Assembly (NCBI GenBank): GCA_009781725.1
Contig: WQVF01000014.1
Location: 1 to 62,307 of the forward strand
Origin: Defluviitaleaceae bacterium
GTDB taxonomy: Bacteria > Bacillota > Clostridia > Lachnospirales > WQUN01
DNA: 62,307 bases
Direction: 5' to 3'
Under the pieces are notes generated by a model. The model was given only the letters and a program-made list of their open reading frames with translations, did no database searches and was not told the DNA's origin. The translations under genes and the position numbers were made by a program. Below, in pieces: positions 29,093-37,126 of the stretch; the first letter of the stretch is position 1, and each line of letters starts with the position of its first letter.

Positions 29093-29365
29093 CTAAAGAT
29101 ATATTTCTACTGTACCTTCTTCTTTGGAGCTGGCATAGACTAAAGGCTCACCCCTCATATAACGACGGCATTTCCTTATCACTTTAAATAGCCGTTTCAA
29201 GTCCTGATATGAAATATCCTGCGGCATGAACATTTCGTCGGAATTTTCTTTGCAGTACTTTTTCATAGCCCAGATACAAAGGGCGGCTGTTGCGGGGTTC
29301 ATTAGTAGACAGTTGGGGATGGGCAAGGTGAAGCGGTGCTCTTCCGAGCGTACTCTTATTTTCAT
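29093..29365 (-). CDS. Small protein found next to SHOCT-like regulators
   Basis: A 90-residue cytoplasmic protein beginning KIRVRSEEHRFTLPIPN and ending EGTVEIYL. The end resembles the C-terminus of the regulator upstream (DNVEIYVD), suggesting related folds. Similar small proteins commonly accompany XRE regulators of this type in Clostridia, to my knowledge without known function. GGAG lies 8 nt before the ATG. It starts 12 nt after the regulator stop and is followed 18 nt later by the exporter. Confidence 0.7.
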   Translation of the reverse strand: MKIRVRSEEHRFTLPIPNCLLMNPATAALCIWAMKKYCKENSDEMFMPQDISYQDLKRLFKVIRKCRRYMRGEPLVYASSKEEGTVEIYL

Positions 29366-29377
29366 GGCCTTCGCTCC

Positions 29378-29890
29378 CTAATCAACATATATTTCTACAT
29401 TATCACCATCGGCACTCTTTGCCTCGATTAGCTTCCCGATCACACCACTTTCGGCTAGTTTAACCATACCTTCGAAGTCGATTTGCTTAAGGGTATCACC
29501 CACAGCACCCCTATTACCAAGCTGCATGGTCTGAACCAATGGGATACCGATTTCCAATCCTACCTTTATAAGTGGCATGGGAAGGTTGATTTTTGCATAA
29601 TCGCCGTCTGCGCTTGTTGCAACAATGCGGAGGGTCAGGCGGTCAAAATCCTTGCGCTGATTCTGGGGCATCAGCTGTACGCCGCCGGGAGTTTCTCCTC
29701 TTAATAGTAGGTCCAAGCTTACCCCAAAGTAATCTGCAAGCTGAGGCAGCACAGAAATATCCGGGCAGGAAATATCATTTTCCCATTTGCTGACGGCTTG
29801 GGATGTAACACCCATGGTTTCTGCAAGTTGTTCCTGTGTGATATTACGCTGACGACGGTACTCGTTAATTCTTCTTCCTAAACTTGACAT
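29378..29890 (-). CDS. XRE-family regulator with SHOCT-like C-terminal domain
   Basis: A 170-residue DNA-binding protein. Residues about 5-60 form the helix-turn-helix (ITQEQLAETMGVTSQAVSKWEND). Residues about 90-170 match the SHOCT-like/DUF2089-C pattern (YAKINLPMPLIK, then IDFEGMVKLAESGVIGK and GDNVEIYVD). GAGGTGATTAT precedes the ATG. Two direct repeats and an inverted site upstream (29962-30019) are candidate operators, so it probably controls its own operon with the exporter. The signal is unknown. Confidence 0.85.
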   Translation of the reverse strand: MSSLGRRINEYRRQRNITQEQLAETMGVTSQAVSKWENDISCPDISVLPQLADYFGVSLDLLLRGETPGGVQLMPQNQRKDFDRLTLRIVATSADGDYAKINLPMPLIKVGLEIGIPLVQTMQLGNRGAVGDTLKQIDFEGMVKLAESGVIGKLIEAKSADGDNVEIYVD

Positions 29891-29961
29891 ATAATCACCT
29901 CTATTTTTTGTACCGCTCCTGCGGCCACGTAAATATTACGAAATATTGCCTGGCAACTTAA

Positions 29962-30019
29962 GATATCATTGGTTGAAACATGATATCATTGGTTGAATTT
30001 TTTACAACCAACGGTTGCA
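29962..30019 (-). promoter_or_regulatory. Candidate operator cluster for the XRE regulator
   Basis: GATATCATTGGTTGAA occurs at 29962-29977 and again at 29982-29997, exactly 20 nt (two helical turns) apart. ACAACCAACGGTTGCA (30004-30019) adds two more GGTTG half-sites. On the minus strand TTGTAA and TATCAT, 16 nt apart, form a plausible promoter covered by these sites. The same gap serves the divergent radical SAM gene. Confidence 0.6.
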
Positions 30020-30129
30020 TTGCTAGTTAGTGTGAACAATATCGCAATAATTACACTTTTTGTGTTATGTGTTGATTTTTTCGTCAGGGATATTAAACTA
30101 AAGAAAATCGAACATACACGCGGTGACAA

Positions 30130-31482
30130 ATGGATATCCAAGAAAAACTCAAAATCTTAACGGAAAGTGCAAAATATGATGTTGCCTGCACATCCAGCGG
30201 GGTGGACCGTAAAGGTAAACGTGGTGTAGTCGGTTCCGCTGTATCTGGCGGAATCTGCCACAGCTTTACCCCAGACGGCCGTTGTATTTCCCTGCTGAAA
30301 TTACTATTGGCCAACTCCTGCACTTACGACTGCCAATACTGTGTAAATCGCCGCAGTAACGACACCCCTAGAGCTGCCTTTACCCCTAAGGAAGTGGCGG
30401 AGCTAACCTTGCAATTTTATCGCCGAAACTACATCGAAGGGCTTTTCCTAAGCTCGGCAATAATAAAAGACCCGGACCACACCATGGAATTGTTAATCCA
30501 GACTTTAAAATATGTACGGACAGAATACCACTTCGGCGGCTATATTCACGTAAAAGCCATCCCAGGTGCAGACCCGGCCCTTATTTGGCAACTAGGCCAC
30601 CTGGCGGACCGTATGAGTGTTAATATTGAACTGCCATCAGAAACCAGCCTCCTGGCCCACGCCCCAGGGAAAACAAAGTCATCAATTCTGACACCAATGG
30701 CCTTTGTCAAAGACCAGATGCAGCAGTCAAAAGAGGAGCTTATACATTTTAGGAATGCCCAGGCTTTCGTTCCCGCCGGGCAAAGCACTCAGTTAATCAT
30801 TGGTGCAACGCCGGAAAGTGACAGCAAAATCGTGCATCTGGCTCAAGGCCTATACAAAGGTTATGCAATGCGCCGGGTTTTCTATTCGGCCTTTATACCC
30901 ACAGGCAACCCCTTGCTACCCTCAACGGAATCCCCCCTTTTGCGGGAACATCGCCTCTACCAGGCAGATTGGTTATTACGGTTTTACGGCTTCACTGCCG
31001 GGGAGCTGTTCAAGGATAAGGACGAAAATCTCAGCTTGCATTTGGACCCAAAATGCCATTGGGCACTTAAAAATCTGGAGTTTTTCCCTGTGGAAGTCAA
31101 CAAGGCCGATTATGATACTCTGCTGCGGGTACCGGGGATAGGCCAAATATCTGCCAGAAAGATAATTGCCGCAAGGCGGATAGGGTCACTTAATTTTGAT
31201 AATCTAAAGAAAATGGGCATAGTACTAAAGCGTGCCCGCCTATTTATAACCTGCAACGGCAAAATGATGGAGAAAGTCCCAATGTACCCGGAAGTACTGG
31301 AAATGCGCCTGGCGGAGAACTATGTAGGAGGAACCTTTACTCAGCCCAATATATTTGATGCGGTGCCTAGCGCCATTACAATTGGTAATGAACCTACAAG
31401 AGGCATAGACAACACTACCCCCCTACTCCCCGACCTGGAGTCAACATCAAGCCCACTGCCTCTTCTACCCATTACAGAATAA
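30130..31482 (+). CDS. Radical SAM protein linked to uracil-DNA glycosylase-like partner (TIGR03916 type)
   Basis: A 450-residue radical SAM enzyme with the cluster motif CTYDCQYC (Cys 64, 68, 71). The HhH motif VPGIGQISARKI lies in the second half, near 340-355. This matches the family annotated as putative DNA modification/repair radical SAM proteins. Its partner (the next gene) is the DUF4130-type protein that regularly accompanies it. No reaction is established that I know of; the HhH suggests nucleic acid binding. GGTGA precedes the ATG. The C-terminal 40 residues are low in complexity and probably disordered. Confidence 0.88.
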   Translation: MDIQEKLKILTESAKYDVACTSSGVDRKGKRGVVGSAVSGGICHSFTPDGRCISLLKLLLANSCTYDCQYCVNRRSNDTPRAAFTPKEVAELTLQFYRRNYIEGLFLSSAIIKDPDHTMELLIQTLKYVRTEYHFGGYIHVKAIPGADPALIWQLGHLADRMSVNIELPSETSLLAHAPGKTKSSILTPMAFVKDQMQQSKEELIHFRNAQAFVPAGQSTQLIIGATPESDSKIVHLAQGLYKGYAMRRVFYSAFIPTGNPLLPSTESPLLREHRLYQADWLLRFYGFTAGELFKDKDENLSLHLDPKCHWALKNLEFFPVEVNKADYDTLLRVPGIGQISARKIIAARRIGSLNFDNLKKMGIVLKRARLFITCNGKMMEKVPMYPEVLEMRLAENYVGGTFTQPNIFDAVPSAITIGNEPTRGIDNTTPLLPDLESTSSPLPLLPITE

Positions 31483-31529
31483 CATGTACCGGAAAAGCGG
31501 CTTTATCCAAAATGACAAAACTGGCAAGG

Positions 31530-31633
31530 TATAGCGAATTAAATGAGAAACAGTCCAGACCGAGCCGAAAATCGTGAACGATTCTACACGTTTTCGGCAA
31601 TAGGCTGGACTGATTTCGAATTAATTCGCTATA
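31530..31633. repeat. 104-base imperfect palindrome between the DNA-metabolism genes
   Basis: TATAGCGAATTAA (31530-31542) is inverted at 31621-31633. Inside, CAGTCCAG (31551-31558) pairs with CTGGACTG (31605-31612), and GCCGAAAA (31564-31571) pairs with TTTTCGGC (31590-31597). It ends only a few bases before the ribosome site of the next gene. It looks like a small non-coding mobile or cruciform element rather than a terminator, since no T-run follows. Confidence 0.75.
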
Positions 31634-31651
31634 ACACGAAAGGAGCAAGCC

Positions 31652-32422
31652 ATGCCCACAACAAGACGAGATGTGTCAATCCTATTCGACGGCAGCTTTG
31701 AGGGCTTTCTTTGTGTGCTCTACGCGTATTTTTACGATGGGGTATCCCCGCTTATCATCCAGGAAGATGACAACCATCAACCCACCTTGGACACAGAGGA
31801 ATATTTCTGTATAACCGATTACGACAAAGCAGAAAAGGTGCATCAGGCTGTAAATAAAAAAATCTCCCCAACAGCAGGGCATCATCTTGGCAATGCATTT
31901 CTGGCAGACCGGGAAGACCGTTATATGACCCTCTTTCAATATCTATTACTAGGGTTTAAGGTGGGCTCAAGGATAGACGACAGCCTGCAACAGGATTGTG
32001 TTTTGCGTACTCATAAACTATCCCGTCAGGTAGGCCGTGAGGCTCATCTACTGACTGGTTTTTCCCGCTTCGAGGAAACACAGGGAGGGATATTTTACTG
32101 CCCACTTGAGCCTAATAACTATGTATTACCGATACTGGCAGAGCATTTTTCCGATAGAATGATGAATCAATCCTGGATAATCCACGATAAAGCGCGGGGC
32201 AAAGCCGCCGTATACAATGGTATGGAATATGTAATTGCCGATGTACCTAGGTCGGCTCAGGTTACCCATACAGAAAACGAAGCCCGCATACAAGACTTGT
32301 GGTTGACATTTTTCGACTCGGTAAATATAAAAGAGCGTGTTAATCCAAAAGTACAACGGAATTTGATACCTTATTATTTCCGTAAATCCATGACGGAGTT
32401 TAAGCTGCGAAGTGGTCAATGA
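31652..32422 (+). CDS. DUF4130-type DNA metabolism protein (TIGR03915 type)
   Basis: A 256-residue protein starting SILFDGSFEGFLCVLYAYF, the typical opening of this family. It also has LTGFSRF, YCPLEPNNYVLPILAEHF and RNLIPYYFRKSMTEF near the end. It is the regular genetic partner of the radical SAM gene upstream; in other genomes the two functions are linked to a uracil-DNA glycosylase domain, which is absent here. AAAGGAG precedes the ATG. The biochemical role is unproven as far as I know. Confidence 0.85.
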   Translation: MPTTRRDVSILFDGSFEGFLCVLYAYFYDGVSPLIIQEDDNHQPTLDTEEYFCITDYDKAEKVHQAVNKKISPTAGHHLGNAFLADREDRYMTLFQYLLLGFKVGSRIDDSLQQDCVLRTHKLSRQVGREAHLLTGFSRFEETQGGIFYCPLEPNNYVLPILAEHFSDRMMNQSWIIHDKARGKAAVYNGMEYVIADVPRSAQVTHTENEARIQDLWLTFFDSVNIKERVNPKVQRNLIPYYFRKSMTEFKLRSGQ

Positions 32423-32427
32423 TAATG

Positions 32428-32561
32428 GGGCTGTCACGCTTAGACGTAATGAAAAGCTCGTCACCCCGGGCTTGACCTGGGGTCCCCCCGGTCTTTCGAC
32501 AATGATTATGGAATCTAGGATGACGAGCCTTGAGATTACGGCATTTTAAACGTGACAGCCC
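32428..32561. repeat. Nested palindrome, GGGCTGTCACG ends with a GTCACCCCGGG core
   Basis: GGGCTGTCACG (32428-32438) is inverted at 32551-32561. Inside lie CGTAAT/ATTACG (32445-32450 with 32535-32540) and GCTCGTCA/TGACGAGC (32456-32463 with 32521-32528). The innermost part resembles the GTCATTCCGGG palindrome at 27404. The layered structure suggests one palindrome inserted into another. It separates two converging genes. Confidence 0.75.
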
Positions 32562-32584
32562 ATTCATACATAGTGATTATTGCA

Positions 32585-33232
32585 TCAATTCACCATACTG
32601 GCATTCAAAACCAACTGCCCAAGCATTTCGCCATCAAGAAAAGGCGCGATACCCTCAAGACCTTTGATATTTCCGTTGCTTATGGCTTTCATCGCTATCT
32701 CACTCAAAGTTTTCTTTCCTATAAAAGGTGCCAAATTTTCTATGGCGTCGATACCTTCGGCTTCTTCAACTTTAAGGGCCAACTGATTCACGCATTTTTT
32801 ACTTAAAAACGGTGCTATATCACAAATATCTTGGATGCCTCCTGCATCATATGCTTTAATAGCTATTTCGCCTAGGGTTTCTGTGCTGATAAAGGGAGCT
32901 AAATCTTCCAGTGCACCAATGCCTTCAGTAACTTCGATTTTGAGTGCAATTTGGTCAACATGTTGTTGGTCCAGAAATGGTGCAATGTCGCATAAAGCGT
33001 GTATATCCCCTGTATCCATGGCCGTCATCGCCAAATGACCGAGAGCTTCTTTACCTATGAATGGAGCAAGACTGGTAAGATCAGCCAGGCTTATGGCTGT
33101 AGGAGCTACCTTTTCTACCAGGTCGTCTACCTGACTTGGTTTTAAAATCGGTGCGATTTCTGCAATATCTTGGATTTGAGGTATGCTGTCCCCGGTGTAG
33201 ACATCGGTTTGCTGGTTTAATACGTTTTTCAC
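32585..33232 (-). CDS. Protein made of seven 28-residue APF repeats, unknown function
   Basis: A 215-residue protein with no signal peptide or membrane segment. From about residue 24 it consists of seven units of about 28 residues. Each opens with (I/L)AP(F/I)(L/I) and continues as an amphipathic helical pair. After the first unit, odd and even copies alternate (LAPFI with IAPFL), so the real unit may be a 56-residue pair. It looks like an alpha-solenoid and could be a binding scaffold. The GTG start has no clear ribosome site, so the start is uncertain. It is a lone gene, convergent with the DUF4130 gene and divergent from the sugar operon. Confidence 0.7.
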   Translation of the reverse strand: MKNVLNQQTDVYTGDSIPQIQDIAEIAPILKPSQVDDLVEKVAPTAISLADLTSLAPFIGKEALGHLAMTAMDTGDIHALCDIAPFLDQQHVDQIALKIEVTEGIGALEDLAPFISTETLGEIAIKAYDAGGIQDICDIAPFLSKKCVNQLALKVEEAEGIDAIENLAPFIGKKTLSEIAMKAISNGNIKGLEGIAPFLDGEMLGQLVLNASMVN

Positions 33233-33418
33233 TATTTCGCTATAGCATAGATACGCATTTTACGGACATAATAATATGACTGTTTCTTTTTTATCCATAC
33301 TTTCATTAGTTTTATCCATATCATGAAGCATGTCAATGTAATATACTCACAACACAAAACAAAAAACGTATATGCAATATGACGCAAACGACAGTTATTG
33401 TGCTTTTTTTGCTACAGT

Positions 33419-33447
33419 TTGCACAAAAATTACTGGTAGCATATCTT
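33419..33447 (+). promoter_or_regulatory. Candidate promoter of the sugar operon
   Basis: TTGCAC (33419-33424) and TATCTT (33442-33447) are 17 nt apart, upstream of the first permease gene. The boxes are imperfect, as expected for a promoter needing an activator such as the AraC protein of this locus. The rest of the gap 33233-33418 is AT-rich and shows no gene. Confidence 0.45.
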
Positions 33448-33465
33448 CTTTGAAAGATGTGATTT

Positions 33466-34401
33466 GTGAATATGAATAAGCCAGACGAAACCATGCCTCG
33501 CAAAAGAAGTCGTAGAAAAACCGCTGTCTCATTACAGATTATGGCACTCCTTGGGGTGCTGAGCTTATTCCTTTTCAGCTACTTACCTATGTTTGGAATT
33601 TCTATTGCATTTCAAAACTACACTCTCTCTGGAGGGTTCTTTCGTAGCGAGTGGGTAGGCTTACGACATTTTAGAGAATTTTTATCTGACCCGGTTTTTA
33701 TTATGGCCACCCGCAATACTCTTATTTTCAGTTTTCTAAGGCTCGTTATAGTATTCCCAGCACCCATTATTATGGCCCTTATTATCAACGAGATACCTTA
33801 TGCCAGGTTCAAGGGTGCGGTTCAAACTATTAGTTACTTCCCTCATTTTATCGCATATGTTGTTGTGGCAGGCCTGTGGCTCAATATTTTTGACCTCAGA
33901 GGCCTTATTAACAATGTTATGATGAATTGGGGGCTTATCACCCAGCGTATTGATTTTTGGAATAGTACCCTGTACTACCGGTCTTTGATAATGGCCGTGG
34001 ACCTTTGGCGAGGCGTAGGATGGGGCACAATCATATATATAGCCGCAATATCCGGCGTCAATCCCGAATTATATGAAGCTGCCAATGTTGACGGTGCCGG
34101 AAAGCTCAGACAAATCTGGAGCATTACAATCCCGTCCATTCTGGGCACAATCATCGTTATGCTAATTCTTCAAATAGGTGGCATTGTCCGGGGCAATCTG
34201 GACCAGAGTGTGCTCTTTGGCAATATTTTCAATAGGCCAGTTTCATATATCATTGAGCATTATGTGCTGGATTTAGGCTTTGGCACTATGCGGTTCTCAT
34301 TTGCTACTGCGGTTTCTCTGGTTCAGGGCGTGTTGTCATTGTTTTTAGTAATCGGCTGCAACTGGTTGTCTAAGCGCGTTTCCGGCAAGAGTATTATCTA
34401 A
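33466..34401 (+). CDS. ABC sugar permease, LplB type (CUT1)
   Basis: A 311-residue inner permease with about six membrane segments and the EAA loop (YEAANVDGAGKLRQIWSITIP) near residues 205-225, where the ATPase docks. The LplB-type start is FSYLPMFGISIAFQNY. Its partners are the next two genes. No ATPase gene is in the locus, so a shared MsmK-type ATPase elsewhere is expected. The start is GTG at 33466 or ATG six bases later. It probably imports an oligosaccharide cleaved by the two glycosidases downstream. Confidence 0.9.
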   Translation: MNMNKPDETMPRKRSRRKTAVSLQIMALLGVLSLFLFSYLPMFGISIAFQNYTLSGGFFRSEWVGLRHFREFLSDPVFIMATRNTLIFSFLRLVIVFPAPIIMALIINEIPYARFKGAVQTISYFPHFIAYVVVAGLWLNIFDLRGLINNVMMNWGLITQRIDFWNSTLYYRSLIMAVDLWRGVGWGTIIYIAAISGVNPELYEAANVDGAGKLRQIWSITIPSILGTIIVMLILQIGGIVRGNLDQSVLFGNIFNRPVSYIIEHYVLDLGFGTMRFSFATAVSLVQGVLSLFLVIGCNWLSKRVSGKSII

Positions 34402-34414
34402 GGGAGGGACAGAT

Positions 34415-35314
34415 ATGAAAATCAAACGTACCCTCGAAGAGCGGATAATAATTGTTTTTTCGGTAATTATGAGCTTATTCCTTGCATTGGTCACTGCCTA
34501 TCCTATTTATTATTCATTTATCTTTGCATTCAGCCACGGGAGAGAAGCCGCTGCTAGCCAGATATTCTTTTTACCTGTTTCCCCTACCCTTGAGAATTTC
34601 CGCATGGTTTTCTCCGACTCTATAATTTATCACAGCTTTTTAATGAACTTTCTAAGAACCGGTGTCGGCGTTATCACGGGTGTTTTCTTTACCGCAATGG
34701 TAGGCTACGCCTTGACCAGGGAAGAGCTGCGTTTTAGACGAACCTATTCTATTATCGCCATTATCACCATGTATTTTGGCGGAGGGGTTATTCCCACATT
34801 TCTTGTATACCGAGCACTAATGATTACCAATACATTTTGGGTTTTTATCCTTCCTGGGATGTTAAATGTCTTCCATATGTTATTGGTTATGGCTTTCTTT
34901 AGAGACCTACCGGATTCTCTTTTCGAATCGGCCAAAATTGACGGGGCGGGAGAGTTTAAGATATTCCGCTCAATTGCCTTACCCCTTTCAAAGCCTATTC
35001 TCGCAACAATAGCTCTCTTCGTAGGTGTAGGACACTGGAATGATTGGTTTACACCAGCGTTTTTTACGTCCAGCCCGAGATTGCAAACCTTACCGGTAAT
35101 ACTAATGAGGCTGCTGAGTGCAACGGAAGCTCAGGCCCGTATCAATGAAAGCATTGCCCATCTTGGGGCGGTACATGTCACCAACGCAGGCCTTACCGTT
35201 GAATCACTGCGTCACGCAACCATGATTATTTCCATATTGCCGATTATGTTTGTTTACCCGTTTCTGAGAAAGTTCTTTGAGAAAGGTATTATGATAGGCT
35301 CAATAAAGGCCTAA
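34415..35314 (+). CDS. ABC sugar permease, YtcP/LplC type (CUT1)
   Basis: The second permease, 299 residues with six membrane segments. Its EAA loop is FESAKIDGAGEFKIFRSIALP (near 170-190). The GGGVIPTFLVYRAL stretch is typical of YtcP-type subunits. It follows the first permease by 13 nt with AGGGAGG before the ATG. The two should form the heterodimeric channel. Confidence 0.92.
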   Translation: MKIKRTLEERIIIVFSVIMSLFLALVTAYPIYYSFIFAFSHGREAAASQIFFLPVSPTLENFRMVFSDSIIYHSFLMNFLRTGVGVITGVFFTAMVGYALTREELRFRRTYSIIAIITMYFGGGVIPTFLVYRALMITNTFWVFILPGMLNVFHMLLVMAFFRDLPDSLFESAKIDGAGEFKIFRSIALPLSKPILATIALFVGVGHWNDWFTPAFFTSSPRLQTLPVILMRLLSATEAQARINESIAHLGAVHVTNAGLTVESLRHATMIISILPIMFVYPFLRKFFEKGIMIGSIKA

Positions 35315-35349
35315 TTAATATAGAAGTTCATGTGCATAAGGAGGACAAA

Positions 35350-36990
35350 ATGAAAAAAACGAAGATTCTTAGTCTAGTGCTGGTAATCGTTGCCTTATTA
35401 TTCATGGCAGCATGTTCTCGCGAAGAGACACCAGACGAACCCGTTACCCCAGTAGAAACACAGGCACCTGCGACAGATACCCCTACTGCCCAGGACACCA
35501 CCACTGATGGGCCTTTGGTAGGATGGGAAAGCAATACCTCTCCCGTAGACCTGACACTATTCCTAAACGGCTCCTGGTGGCTGGGTAACCTTTGGGGTAC
35601 TGACCCTGCAAGCCAACGCCTGCAATCGACTACAGGTGTGAACTTTGATGTTCAGCTTCCTGTAACGGCGGATGACACCATGCTCAATCTGATGATAGCC
35701 AGTGATGACCTACCGGATATGATTATCACCGGTTGGACATCACCTGCATGGCATGAAATGATAGCAAATGGCCAATTGGCAGATTTAGATGTACTCATAG
35801 ACACCTATGCTCCTACTTTGCGAGATAATATAGGAGAAGATATTTTTGATATAAGTAGAATCGACGGCAGGTTGTTTAGAATCAACAACTTCGTGGAAGG
35901 ACTTGCATTCCAAGAAGCGGCCCTAAGATACGATGGTATTATAGGCTCTAACCAGCCCACACTACTTGTGCGTCAAGATTTCTTTGAAGAAATCGGCTCA
36001 CCGGAAATCAGAAATCATCATGAGTTTATGGAAGCCGTTGCTCAAATGCAAGCCAACCATCCAGACCATATCGGCTTATATGGCGGTAACATGTTTGTAA
36101 ATGACATCGGACCTTTGGGTATGCACTTTGGTATCCCACCATGGTATGAGTCAGGTGGACGCCTATATTATAGGTGGAGAGACCCTATGTATTGGGAAGC
36201 TCTTTTGTTTATGCATCGCATGGCAGCCCAAGGCCTTATCACCAGGGAAGTCTTTGTAGACGACTCTACCGTTGCCAGAGGCAAGGTAGACCAAGGCCTA
36301 CCTATAACCTATCATTGGACATTGGGCGAAACCGGCCAAATCCCCGCGGACAACCCAGATACCACCTATATGCCCCTACCCCCATGGGATACCTATAGGC
36401 AATGGCGCAGTGGCGCAGGCTGGATGGCTGTTGCAATTTCCTCTCGCAGCCAGCACCAAGACAGAGCCATAAAGTTCCTGGAATACACAAATACATGGGA
36501 CGGTGCCGCTGATATCGTATGGGGAATCTATGGGGAATGGGCTGACGATCCCGTAGAAGGGCCTCACTGGCACATGGTTGACGGCCGTCCCACCTTCCAC
36601 CAAGAATATTTCACCGCACGCCTTGCCGACTGGGAAGGAATCGAGCGCAGAACAGGTCTTGGAATCTATACTCAATTTATCTTTGACAGTATGCTGACAA
36701 ATCTCACCTCATGGATACCAGGGGACACGTTTATGGAAGAGCAAAATAGGCTCTTTGGCCCACTGGTCACCTATCGCCCTGATATCCTAACCATTGTAAT
36801 ACCAGGGGGCTCGGACGAGGATGTTATCAGAGTAAGGCTCGTTGATTTATTGAGAGAAGCAATTGCAGAACTCACTTTCGCTCCTGACGAAGATACCGCA
36901 TTAGCGATATGGGAAGCGTTTATAGAGAATGCAGATGCCATAGGCGCAGGTCAGGTAGAAGAATTTATGACGGCCAACTGGAATCGTTAA
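35350..36990 (+). CDS. Extracellular sugar-binding lipoprotein of the ABC importer
   Basis: A 546-residue family 1-type solute-binding protein. The lipobox LFMAAC lies at the end of the signal peptide, followed by an acidic P/T-rich linker and the mature domain. I start at 35350 since AAGGAGG lies 5 nt before this ATG. The long mature domain fits the binding proteins that pair with LplB/YtcP permeases for oligosaccharides. A terminator-like nested hairpin follows (37005-37105), which could make this gene more expressed than the enzymes downstream. Confidence 0.9.
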   Translation: MKKTKILSLVLVIVALLFMAACSREETPDEPVTPVETQAPATDTPTAQDTTTDGPLVGWESNTSPVDLTLFLNGSWWLGNLWGTDPASQRLQSTTGVNFDVQLPVTADDTMLNLMIASDDLPDMIITGWTSPAWHEMIANGQLADLDVLIDTYAPTLRDNIGEDIFDISRIDGRLFRINNFVEGLAFQEAALRYDGIIGSNQPTLLVRQDFFEEIGSPEIRNHHEFMEAVAQMQANHPDHIGLYGGNMFVNDIGPLGMHFGIPPWYESGGRLYYRWRDPMYWEALLFMHRMAAQGLITREVFVDDSTVARGKVDQGLPITYHWTLGETGQIPADNPDTTYMPLPPWDTYRQWRSGAGWMAVAISSRSQHQDRAIKFLEYTNTWDGAADIVWGIYGEWADDPVEGPHWHMVDGRPTFHQEYFTARLADWEGIERRTGLGIYTQFIFDSMLTNLTSWIPGDTFMEEQNRLFGPLVTYRPDILTIVIPGGSDEDVIRVRLVDLLREAIAELTFAPDEDTALAIWEAFIENADAIGAGQVEEFMTANWNR

Positions 36991-37004
36991 TAGTTTAGTT
37001 TTCT

Positions 37005-37105
37005 GGCTGTCTCGCTAAGATGCAATGTGAAAAGCCTGTCACCCCGGCTCAAGGTCGGGATGACGAGGCTGATATTGCAAGTTCTTAACGAGGCAGCCTT
37101 TTTTT
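37005..37105 (+). terminator. Nested hairpin with T-run inside the sugar locus
   Basis: GGCTGTCTCG (37005-37014) pairs with CGAGGCAGCC (37089-37098). An inner arm GCCTGTCACC faces a GGGATGACGAGGC counterpart, and seven T follow (37099-37105). It is related to the palindrome at 32428. It sits between the transporter genes and the enzyme genes and probably acts as a partial terminator. Confidence 0.7.
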
Positions 37106-37126
37106 ACACAAAAATGGAGGGTTTAT

